Assembly (NCBI GenBank): GCA_949318235.1
Contig: OX439136.1
Coordinates: forward strand, 29,184,168 to 29,248,167
Length of the DNA: 64,000 bases
From: Ecdyonurus torrentis
Lineage: Eukaryota; Arthropoda; Insecta; Ephemeroptera; Heptageniidae
Reading direction: 5' to 3'
Part shown: piece after piece, positions 1 through 11,886 of the stretch
Position numbering within the stretch: the first letter of the stretch is position 1
Layout: each line of letters begins with the position of its first letter
Position numbers and translations under genes: made by a program
Notes under the pieces: generated by a model
Databases searched by the model: none
What the model was told of the DNA's origin: nothing
What the model saw: the letters and a program-made list of their open reading frames with translations, nothing else

Positions 1-3000
1 TGAAACTAAGAAGTTGCTGCAAATACTCAAATGTTATTATGTGAATGAAAAGAGGTATATGGGAGGTTCAAATTAACAATTTGAAAAGGTTGATGAAATA
101 ACATTAAGTAACTTAAATCTCACTTTTTATGTTTTTTTAACTTCCAGAAATTACAAATTTAACTATAAAAGAAGCAGCTGTGGTGCTTGTACTTCCAAGT
201 TGCCTCGCTCGCCGATCTCTAGCCTGCCCGATTACTTTCATTGGCGTTTAGTATGTTATTTTGGCCAAAATAAGAAAAACTCAAACTTTTTTCCATGTTA
301 ACTTATGGGAAAAATGTGAAACTAAGAAGTTGCTGCAAATACTCAAATGTTATTATGTGAATGAAAAGAGGTATATGGGAGGTTCAAATTAACAATTTGA
401 AAAGGTTGATGAAATAACATTAAGTAACTTAAATCTCACTTTTTATGTTTTTTTAACTTCCAGAAATTACAAATTTAACTATAAAAGAAGCAGCTGTGGT
501 GCTTGTACTTCCAAGTTGCCTCGCTCGCCGATCTCTAGCCTGCCCGATTACTTTCATTGGCGTTTAGTATGTTATTTTGGCCAAAATAAGAAAAACTCAA
601 ACTTTTTTCCATGTTAACTTATGGGAAAAATGTGAAACTAAGAAGTTGCTGCAAATACTCAAATGTTATTATGTGAATGAAAAGAGGTATATGGGAGGTT
701 CAAATTAACAATTTGAAAAGGTTGATGAAATAACATTAAGTAACTTAAATCTCACTTTTTATGTTTTTTTAACTTCCAGAAATTACAAATTTAACTATAA
801 AAGAAGCAGCTGTGGTGCTTGTACTTCCAAGTTGCCTCGCTCGCCGATCTCTAGCCTGCCCGATTACTTTCATTGGCGTTTAGTATGTTATTTTGGCCAA
901 AATAAGAAAAACTCAAACTTTTTTCCATGTTAACTTATGGGAAAAATGTGAAACTAAGAAGTTGCTGCAAATACTCAAATGTTATTATGTGAATGAAAAG
1001 AGGTATATGGGAGGTTCAAATTAACAATTTGAAAAGGTTGATGAAATAACATTAAGTAACTTAAATCTCACTTTTTATGTTTTTTTAACTTCCAGAAATT
1101 ACAAATTTAACTATAAAAGAAGCAGCTGTGGTGCTTGTACTTCCAAGTTGCCTCGCTCGCCGATCTCTAGCCTGCCCGATTACTTTCATTGGCGTTTAGT
1201 ATGTTATTTTGGCCAAAATAAGAAAAACTCAAACTTTTTTCCATGTTAACTTATGGGAAAAATGTGAAACTAAGAAGTTGCTGCAAATACTCAAATGTTA
1301 TTATGTGAATGAAAAGAGGTATATGGGAGGTTCAAATTAACAATTTGAAAAGGTTGATGAAATAACATTAAGTAACTTAAATCTCACTTTTTATGTTTTT
1401 TTAACTTCCAGAAATTACAAATTTAACTATAAAAGAAGCAGCTGTGGTGCTTGTACTTCCAAGTTGCCTCGCTCGCCGATCTCTAGCCTGCCCGATTACT
1501 TTCATTGGCGTTTAGTATGTTATTTTGGCCAAAATAAGAAAAACTCAAACTTTTTTCCATGTTAACTTATGGGAAAAATGTGAAACTAAGAAGTTGCTGC
1601 AAATACTCAAATGTTATTATGTGAATGAAAAGAGGTATATGGGAGGTTCAAATTAACAATTTGAAAAGGTTGATGAAATAACATTAAGTAACTTAAATCT
1701 CACTTTTTATGTTTTTTTAACTTCCAGAAATTACAAATTTAACTATAAAAGAAGCAGCTGTGGTGCTTGTACTTCCAAGTTGCCTCGCTCGCCGATCTCT
1801 AGCCTGCCCGATTACTTTCATTGGCGTTTAGTATGTTATTTTGGCCAAAATAAGAAAAACTCAAACTTTTTTCCATGTTAACTTATGGGAAAAATGTGAA
1901 ACTAAGAAGTTGCTGCAAATACTCAAATGTTATTATGTGAATGAAAAGAGGTATATGGGAGGTTCAAATTAACAATTTGAAAAGGTTGATGAAATAACAT
2001 TAAGTAACTTAAATCTCACTTTTTATGTTTTTTTAACTTCCAGAAATTACAAATTTAACTATAAAAGAAGCAGCTGTGGTGCTTGTACTTCCAAGTTGCC
2101 TCGCTCGCCGATCTCTAGCCTGCCCGATTACTTTCATTGGCGTTTAGTATGTTATTTTGGCCAAAATAAGAAAAACTCAAACTTTTTTCCATGTTAACTT
2201 ATGGGAAAAATGTGAAACTAAGAAGTTGCTGCAAATACTCAAATGTTATTATGTGAATGAAAAGAGGTATATGGGAGGTTCAAATTAACAATTTGAAAAG
2301 GTTGATGAAATAACATTAAGTAACTTAAATCTCACTTTTTATGTTTTTTTAACTTCCAGAAATTACAAATTTAACTATAAAAGAAGCAGCTGTGGTGCTT
2401 GTACTTCCAAGTTGCCTCGCTCGCCGATCTCTAGCCTGCCCGATTACTTTCATTGGCGTTTAGTATGTTATTTTGGCCAAAATAAGAAAAACTCAAACTT
2501 TTTTCCATGTTAACTTATGGGAAAAATGTGAAACTAAGAAGTTGCTGCAAATACTCAAATGTTATTATGTGAATGAAAAGAGGTATATGGGAGGTTCAAA
2601 TTAACAATTTGAAAAGGTTGATGAAATAACATTAAGTAACTTAAATCTCACTTTTTATGTTTTTTTAACTTCCAGAAATTACAAATTTAACTATAAAAGA
2701 AGCAGCTGTGGTGCTTGTACTTCCAAGTTGCCTCGCTCGCCGATCTCTAGCCTGCCCGATTACTTTCATTGGCGTTTAGTATGTTATTTTGGCCAAAATA
2801 AGAAAAACTCAAACTTTTTTCCATGTTAACTTATGGGAAAAATGTGAAACTAAGAAGTTGCTGCAAATACTCAAATGTTATTATGTGAATGAAAAGAGGT
2901 ATATGGGAGGTTCAAATTAACAATTTGAAAAGGTTGATGAAATAACATTAAGTAACTTAAATCTCACTTTTTATGTTTTTTTAACTTCCAGAAATTACAA

Positions 3001-6000
3001 ATTTAACTATAAAAGAAGCAGCTGTGGTGCTTGTACTTCCAAGTTGCCTCGCTCGCCGATCTCTAGCCTGCCCGATTACTTTCATTGGCGTTTAGTATGT
3101 TATTTTGGCCAAAATAAGAAAAACTCAAACTTTTTTCCATGTTAACTTATGGGAAAAATGTGAAACTAAGAAGTTGCTGCAAATACTCAAATGTTATTAT
3201 GTGAATGAAAAGAGGTATATGGGAGGTTCAAATTAACAATTTGAAAAGGTTGATGAAATAACATTAAGTAACTTAAATCTCACTTTTTATGTTTTTTTAA
3301 CTTCCAGAAATTACAAATTTAACTATAAAAGAAGCAGCTGTGGTGCTTGTACTTCCAAGTTGCCTCGCTCGCCGATCTCTAGCCTGCCCGATTACTTTCA
3401 TTGGCGTTTAGTATGTTATTTTGGCCAAAATAAGAAAAACTCAAACTTTTTTCCATGTTAACTTATGGGAAAAATGTGAAACTAAGAAGTTGCTGCAAAT
3501 ACTCAAATGTTATTATGTGAATGAAAAGAGGTATATGGGAGGTTCAAATTAACAATTTGAAAAGGTTGATGAAATAACATTAAGTAACTTAAATCTCACT
3601 TTTTATGTTTTTTTAACTTCCAGAAATTACAAATTTAACTATAAAAGAAGCAGCTGTGGTGCTTGTACTTCCAAGTTGCCTCGCTCGCCGATCTCTAGCC
3701 TGCCCGATTACTTTCATTGGCGTTTAGTATGTTATTTTGGCCAAAATAAGAAAAACTCAAACTTTTTTCCATGTTAACTTATGGGAAAAATGTGAAACTA
3801 AGAAGTTGCTGCAAATACTCAAATGTTATTATGTGAATGAAAAGAGGTATATGGGAGGTTCAAATTAACAATTTGAAAAGGTTGATGAAATAACATTAAG
3901 TAACTTAAATCTCACTTTTTATGTTTTTTTAACTTCCAGAAATTACAAATTTAACTATAAAAGAAGCAGCTGTGGTGCTTGTACTTCCAAGTTGCCTCGC
4001 TCGCCGATCTCTAGCCTGCCCGATTACTTTCATTGGCGTTTAGTATGTTATTTTGGCCAAAATAAGAAAAACTCAAACTTTTTTCCATGTTAACTTATGG
4101 GAAAAATGTGAAACTAAGAAGTTGCTGCAAATACTCAAATGTTATTATGTGAATGAAAAGAGGTATATGGGAGGTTCAAATTAACAATTTGAAAAGGTTG
4201 ATGAAATAACATTAAGTAACTTAAATCTCACTTTTTATGTTTTTTTAACTTCCAGAAATTACAAATTTAACTATAAAAGAAGCAGCTGTGGTGCTTGTAC
4301 TTCCAAGTTGCCTCGCTCGCCGATCTCTAGCCTGCCCGATTACTTTCATTGGCGTTTAGTATGTTATTTTGGCCAAAATAAGAAAAACTCAAACTTTTTT
4401 CCATGTTAACTTATGGGAAAAATGTGAAACTAAGAAGTTGCTGCAAATACTCAAATGTTATTATGTGAATGAAAAGAGGTATATGGGAGGTTCAAATTAA
4501 CAATTTGAAAAGGTTGATGAAATAACATTAAGTAACTTAAATCTCACTTTTTATGTTTTTTTAACTTCCAGAAATTACAAATTTAACTATAAAAGAAGCA
4601 GCTGTGGTGCTTGTACTTCCAAGTTGCCTCGCTCGCCGATCTCTAGCCTGCCCGATTACTTTCATTGGCGTTTAGTATGTTATTTTGGCCAAAATAAGAA
4701 AAACTCAAACTTTTTTCCATGTTAACTTATGGGAAAAATGTGAAACTAAGAAGTTGCTGCAAATACTCAAATGTTATTATGTGAATGAAAAGAGGTATAT
4801 GGGAGGTTCAAATTAACAATTTGAAAAGGTTGATGAAATAACATTAAGTAACTTAAATCTCACTTTTTATGTTTTTTTAACTTCCAGAAATTACAAATTT
4901 AACTATAAAAGAAGCAGCTGTGGTGCTTGTACTTCCAAGTTGCCTCGCTCGCCGATCTCTAGCCTGCCCGATTACTTTCATTGGCGTTTAGTATGTTATT
5001 TTGGCCAAAATAAGAAAAACTCAAACTTTTTTCCATGTTAACTTATGGGAAAAATGTGAAACTAAGAAGTTGCTGCAAATACTCAAATGTTATTATGTGA
5101 ATGAAAAGAGGTATATGGGAGGTTCAAATTAACAATTTGAAAAGGTTGATGAAATAACATTAAGTAACTTAAATCTCACTTTTTATGTTTTTTTAACTTC
5201 CAGAAATTACAAATTTAACTATAAAAGAAGCAGCTGTGGTGCTTGTACTTCCAAGTTGCCTCGCTCGCCGATCTCTAGCCTGCCCGATTACTTTCATTGG
5301 CGTTTAGTATGTTATTTTGGCCAAAATAAGAAAAACTCAAACTTTTTTCCATGTTAACTTATGGGAAAAATGTGAAACTAAGAAGTTGCTGCAAATACTC
5401 AAATGTTATTATGTGAATGAAAAGAGGTATATGGGAGGTTCAAATTAACAATTTGAAAAGGTTGATGAAATAACATTAAGTAACTTAAATCTCACTTTTT
5501 ATGTTTTTTTAACTTCCAGAAATTACAAATTTAACTATAAAAGAAGCAGCTGTGGTGCTTGTACTTCCAAGTTGCCTCGCTCGCCGATCTCTAGCCTGCC
5601 CGATTACTTTCATTGGCGTTTAGTATGTTATTTTGGCCAAAATAAGAAAAACTCAAACTTTTTTCCATGTTAACTTATGGGAAAAATGTGAAACTAAGAA
5701 GTTGCTGCAAATACTCAAATGTTATTATGTGAATGAAAAGAGGTATATGGGAGGTTCAAATTAACAATTTGAAAAGGTTGATGAAATAACATTAAGTAAC
5801 TTAAATCTCACTTTTTATGTTTTTTTAACTTCCAGAAATTACAAATTTAACTATAAAAGAAGCAGCTGTGGTGCTTGTACTTCCAAGTTGCCTCGCTCGC
5901 CGATCTCTAGCCTGCCCGATTACTTTCATTGGCGTTTAGTATGTTATTTTGGCCAAAATAAGAAAAACTCAAACTTTTTTCCATGTTAACTTATGGGAAA

Positions 6001-9000
6001 AATGTGAAACTAAGAAGTTGCTGCAAATACTCAAATGTTATTATGTGAATGAAAAGAGGTATATGGGAGGTTCAAATTAACAATTTGAAAAGGTTGATGA
6101 AATAACATTAAGTAACTTAAATCTCACTTTTTATGTTTTTTTAACTTCCAGAAATTACAAATTTAACTATAAAAGAAGCAGCTGTGGTGCTTGTACTTCC
6201 AAGTTGCCTCGCTCGCCGATCTCTAGCCTGCCCGATTACTTTCATTGGCGTTTAGTATGTTATTTTGGCCAAAATAAGAAAAACTCAAACTTTTTTCCAT
6301 GTTAACTTATGGGAAAAATGTGAAACTAAGAAGTTGCTGCAAATACTCAAATGTTATTATGTGAATGAAAAGAGGTATATGGGAGGTTCAAATTAACAAT
6401 TTGAAAAGGTTGATGAAATAACATTAAGTAACTTAAATCTCACTTTTTATGTTTTTTTAACTTCCAGAAATTACAAATTTAACTATAAAAGAAGCAGCTG
6501 TGGTGCTTGTACTTCCAAGTTGCCTCGCTCGCCGATCTCTAGCCTGCCCGATTACTTTCATTGGCGTTTAGTATGTTATTTTGGCCAAAATAAGAAAAAC
6601 TCAAACTTTTTTCCATGTTAACTTATGGGAAAAATGTGAAACTAAGAAGTTGCTGCAAATACTCAAATGTTATTATGTGAATGAAAAGAGGTATATGGGA
6701 GGTTCAAATTAACAATTTGAAAAGGTTGATGAAATAACATTAAGTAACTTAAATCTCACTTTTTATGTTTTTTTAACTTCCAGAAATTACAAATTTAACT
6801 ATAAAAGAAGCAGCTGTGGTGCTTGTACTTCCAAGTTGCCTCGCTCGCCGATCTCTAGCCTGCCCGATTACTTTCATTGGCGTTTAGTATGTTATTTTGG
6901 CCAAAATAAGAAAAACTCAAACTTTTTTCCATGTTAACTTATGGGAAAAATGTGAAACTAAGAAGTTGCTGCAAATACTCAAATGTTATTATGTGAATGA
7001 AAAGAGGTATATGGGAGGTTCAAATTAACAATTTGAAAAGGTTGATGAAATAACATTAAGTAACTTAAATCTCACTTTTTATGTTTTTTTAACTTCCAGA
7101 AATTACAAATTTAACTATAAAAGAAGCAGCTGTGGTGCTTGTACTTCCAAGTTGCCTCGCTCGCCGATCTCTAGCCTGCCCGATTACTTTCATTGGCGTT
7201 TAGTATGTTATTTTGGCCAAAATAAGAAAAACTCAAACTTTTTTCCATGTTAACTTATGGGAAAAATGTGAAACTAAGAAGTTGCTGCAAATACTCAAAT
7301 GTTATTATGTGAATGAAAAGAGGTATATGGGAGGTTCAAATTAACAATTTGAAAAGGTTGATGAAATAACATTAAGTAACTTAAATCTCACTTTTTATGT
7401 TTTTTTAACTTCCAGAAATTACAAATTTAACTATAAAAGAAGCAGCTGTGGTGCTTGTACTTCCAAGTTGCCTCGCTCGCCGATCTCTAGCCTGCCCGAT
7501 TACTTTCATTGGCGTTTAGTATGTTATTTTGGCCAAAATAAGAAAAACTCAAACTTTTTTCCATGTTAACTTATGGGAAAAATGTGAAACTAAGAAGTTG
7601 CTGCAAATACTCAAATGTTATTATGTGAATGAAAAGAGGTATATGGGAGGTTCAAATTAACAATTTGAAAAGGTTGATGAAATAACATTAAGTAACTTAA
7701 ATCTCACTTTTTATGTTTTTTTAACTTCCAGAAATTACAAATTTAACTATAAAAGAAGCAGCTGTGGTGCTTGTACTTCCAAGTTGCCTCGCTCGCCGAT
7801 CTCTAGCCTGCCCGATTACTTTCATTGGCGTTTAGTATGTTATTTTGGCCAAAATAAGAAAAACTCAAACTTTTTTCCATGTTAACTTATGGGAAAAATG
7901 TGAAACTAAGAAGTTGCTGCAAATACTCAAATGTTATTATGTGAATGAAAAGAGGTATATGGGAGGTTCAAATTAACAATTTGAAAAGGTTGATGAAATA
8001 ACATTAAGTAACTTAAATCTCACTTTTTATGTTTTTTTAACTTCCAGAAATTACAAATTTAACTATAAAAGAAGCAGCTGTGGTGCTTGTACTTCCAAGT
8101 TGCCTCGCTCGCCGATCTCTAGCCTGCCCGATTACTTTCATTGGCGTTTAGTATGTTATTTTGGCCAAAATAAGAAAAACTCAAACTTTTTTCCATGTTA
8201 ACTTATGGGAAAAATGTGAAACTAAGAAGTTGCTGCAAATACTCAAATGTTATTATGTGAATGAAAAGAGGTATATGGGAGGTTCAAATTAACAATTTGA
8301 AAAGGTTGATGAAATAACATTAAGTAACTTAAATCTCACTTTTTATGTTTTTTTAACTTCCAGAAATTACAAATTTAACTATAAAAGAAGCAGCTGTGGT
8401 GCTTGTACTTCCAAGTTGCCTCGCTCGCCGATCTCTAGCCTGCCCGATTACTTTCATTGGCGTTTAGTATGTTATTTTGGCCAAAATAAGAAAAACTCAA
8501 ACTTTTTTCCATGTTAACTTATGGGAAAAATGTGAAACTAAGAAGTTGCTGCAAATACTCAAATGTTATTATGTGAATGAAAAGAGGTATATGGGAGGTT
8601 CAAATTAACAATTTGAAAAGGTTGATGAAATAACATTAAGTAACTTAAATCTCACTTTTTATGTTTTTTTAACTTCCAGAAATTACAAATTTAACTATAA
8701 AAGAAGCAGCTGTGGTGCTTGTACTTCCAAGTTGCCTCGCTCGCCGATCTCTAGCCTGCCCGATTACTTTCATTGGCGTTTAGTATGTTATTTTGGCCAA
8801 AATAAGAAAAACTCAAACTTTTTTCCATGTTAACTTATGGGAAAAATGTGAAACTAAGAAGTTGCTGCAAATACTCAAATGTTATTATGTGAATGAAAAG
8901 AGGTATATGGGAGGTTCAAATTAACAATTTGAAAAGGTTGATGAAATAACATTAAGTAACTTAAATCTCACTTTTTATGTTTTTTTAACTTCCAGAAATT

Positions 9001-10421
9001 ACAAATTTAACTATAAAAGAAGCAGCTGTGGTGCTTGTACTTCCAAGTTGCCTCGCTCGCCGATCTCTAGCCTGCCCGATTACTTTCATTGGCGTTTAGT
9101 ATGTTATTTTGGCCAAAATAAGAAAAACTCAAACTTTTTTCCATGTTAACTTATGGGAAAAATGTGAAACTAAGAAGTTGCTGCAAATACTCAAATGTTA
9201 TTATGTGAATGAAAAGAGGTATATGGGAGGTTCAAATTAACAATTTGAAAAGGTTGATGAAATAACATTAAGTAACTTAAATCTCACTTTTTATGTTTTT
9301 TTAACTTCCAGAAATTACAAATTTAACTATAAAAGAAGCAGCTGTGGTGCTTGTACTTCCAAGTTGCCTCGCTCGCCGATCTCTAGCCTGCCCGATTACT
9401 TTCATTGGCGTTTAGTATGTTATTTTGGCCAAAATAAGAAAAACTCAAACTTTTTTCCATGTTAACTTATGGGAAAAATGTGAAACTAAGAAGTTGCTGC
9501 AAATACTCAAATGTTATTATGTGAATGAAAAGAGGTATATGGGAGGTTCAAATTAACAATTTGAAAAGGTTGATGAAATAACATTAAGTAACTTAAATCT
9601 CACTTTTTATGTTTTTTTAACTTCCAGAAATTACAAATTTAACTATAAAAGAAGCAGCTGTGGTGCTTGTACTTCCAAGTTGCCTCGCTCGCCGATCTCT
9701 AGCCTGCCCGATTACTTTCATTGGCGTTTAGTATGTTATTTTGGCCAAAATAAGAAAAACTCAAACTTTTTTCCATGTTAACTTATGGGAAAAATGTGAA
9801 ACTAAGAAGTTGCTGCAAATACTCAAATGTTATTATGTGAATGAAAAGAGGTATATGGGAGGTTCAAATTAACAATTTGAAAAGGTTGATGAAATAACAT
9901 TAAGTAACTTAAATCTCACTTTTTATGTTTTTTTAACTTCCAGAAATTACAAATTTAACTATAAAAGAAGCAGCTGTGGTGCTTGTACTTCCAAGTTGCC
10001 TCGCTCGCCGATCTCTAGCCTGCCCGATTACTTTCATTGGCGTTTAGTATGTTATTTTGGCCAAAATAAGAAAAACTCAAACTTTTTTCCATGTTAACTT
10101 ATGGGAAAAATGTGAAACTAAGAAGTTGCTGCAAATACTCAAATGTTATTATGTGAATGAAAAGAGGTATATGGGAGGTTCAAATTAACAATTTGAAAAG
10201 GTTGATGAAATAACATTAAGTAACTTAAATCTCACTTTTTATGTTTTTTTAACTTCCAGAAATTACAAATTTAACTATAAAAGAAGCAGCTGTGGTGCTT
10301 GTACTTCCAAGTTGCCTCGCTCGCCGATCTCTAGCCTGCCCGATTACTTTCATTGGCGTTTAGTATGTTATTTTGGCCAAAATAAGAAAAACTCAAACTT
10401 TTTTCCATGTTAACTTATGGG
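1..10421 (+). repeat. 316-bp tandem satellite, main unit type (left part)
   Basis: About 33 head-to-tail copies of a 316-bp unit; the same words recur every 316 bases (for example TGAAACTAAGAAG at 1 and 317). I saw no differences between copies here. The unit is AT-rich with a GC-richer core (GCCTCGCTCGCCGATC). It has a pyrimidine tract ending in CCAG that resembles a 3' splice site, followed by about 34 sense codons closed by TAG. The array runs off the left edge. The organisation is that of pericentromeric, centromeric or other heterochromatic satellite DNA; which of these is not decidable from sequence. There are no genes in this stretch. Confidence 0.97.
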
Positions 10422-10621
10422 NNNNNNNNNNNNNNNNNNNNNNNNNNNNNNNNNNNNNNNNNNNNNNNNNNNNNNNNNNNNNNNNNNNNNNNNNNNNNNN
10501 NNNNNNNNNNNNNNNNNNNNNNNNNNNNNNNNNNNNNNNNNNNNNNNNNNNNNNNNNNNNNNNNNNNNNNNNNNNNNNNNNNNNNNNNNNNNNNNNNNNN
10601 NNNNNNNNNNNNNNNNNNNNN
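10422..10621. other. assembly gap (200 N)
   Basis: A run of exactly 200 N inside the satellite. The word CAGAAATTAC lies 365 bases apart across the gap (10257 and 10622), not 316, so the gap length is a placeholder rather than a true measure. The unit type also changes from main to diverged across it. Confidence 0.99.
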
Positions 10622-11886
10622 CAGAAATTACAAATTTAACTATAAAAGAAGCAGCTGTGGTGCTTGTACTTCCAAGTTGCCTCGCTCGCCGATCCCTAGC
10701 ATGCCCGATTACTTTCATTGGCGTTAAGTATGTTATTTTGGCCAAAATAAGAAAAACTCAACTTTTTTTCCATGTTAACTTATGGGAAAAATGTGAAACT
10801 AAGAAGTTGCTGCAAATACTCAAATGTTATTATGTGAATGAAAAGAGGTATATGGGAGGTTCAAATTGACAATTTGAAAAGGTTGATGAAATAACATTAA
10901 GTAACTGAAATATCACTTTTTATGTTTTTTTAACTTCCAGAAATTACAAATTTAACTATAAAAGAAGCAGCTGTGGTGCTTGTACTTCCAAGTTGCCTCG
11001 CTCGCCGATCCCTAGCATGCCCGATTACTTTCATTGGCGTTAAGTATGTTATTTTGGCCAAAATAAGAAAAACTCAACTTTTTTTCCATGTTAACTTATG
11101 GGAAAAATGTGAAACTAAGAAGTTGCTGCAAATACTCAAATGTTATTATGTGAATGAAAAGAGGTATATGGGAGGTTCAAATTGACAATTTGAAAAGGTT
11201 GATGAAATAACATTAAGTAACTGAAATATCACTTTTTATGTTTTTTTAACTTCCAGAAATTACAAATTTAACTATAAAAGAAGCAGCTGTGGTGCTTGTA
11301 CTTCCAAGTTGCCTCGCTCGCCGATCCCTAGCATGCCCGATTACTTTCATTGGCGTTAAGTATGTTATTTTGGCCAAAATAAGAAAAACTCAACTTTTTT
11401 TCCATGTTAACTTATGGGAAAAATGTGAAACTAAGAAGTTGCTGCAAATACTCAAATGTTATTATGTGAATGAAAAGAGGTATATGGGAGGTTCAAATTG
11501 ACAATTTGAAAAGGTTGATGAAATAACATTAAGTAACTGAAATATCACTTTTTATGTTTTTTTAACTTCCAGAAATTACAAATTTAACTATAAAAGAAGC
11601 AGCTGTGGTGCTTGTACTTCCAAGTTGCCTCGCTCGCCGATCCCTAGCATGCCCGATTACTTTCATTGGCGTTAAGTATGTTATTTTGGCCAAAATAAGA
11701 AAAACTCAACTTTTTTTCCATGTTAACTTATGGGAAAAATGTGAAACTAAGAAGTTGCTGCAAATACTCAAATGTTATTATGTGAATGAAAAGAGGTATA
11801 TGGGAGGTTCAAATTGACAATTTGAAAAGGTTGATGAAATAACATTAAGTAACTGAAATATCACTTTTTATGTTTTTTTAACTTCC
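10622..11886 (+). repeat. diverged subtype of the 316-bp satellite, four copies
   Basis: Four consecutive 316-bp units share about eight fixed differences from the main type: GATCCCTAGCATGCC for GATCTCTAGCCTGCC, GCGTTAAGTA for GCGTTTAGTA, CTCAACTTTTTTTCC for CTCAAACTTTTTTCC, AAATTGACAATT for AAATTAACAATT, and AACTGAAATATCAC for AACTTAAATCTCAC. The four copies look identical to each other. The TTTAG to TTAAG change removes a stop, so about 82 codons stay open from GAA ATT to the TGA after GGSN. The switch back to the main type falls between about 11867 and 11957. The block directly follows the gap, so its true copy number is unknown. Confidence 0.93.

Noticed and set aside
10373..10869. Open frames of 88-150 codons spanning the gap
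   Set aside because: They exist only because N was translated as open codons.
10973..11817. Three 70-codon frames, one per diverged satellite unit
   Set aside because: They repeat with the 316-bp unit, have no independent start context and are best treated as part of the satellite; noted as a finding instead.
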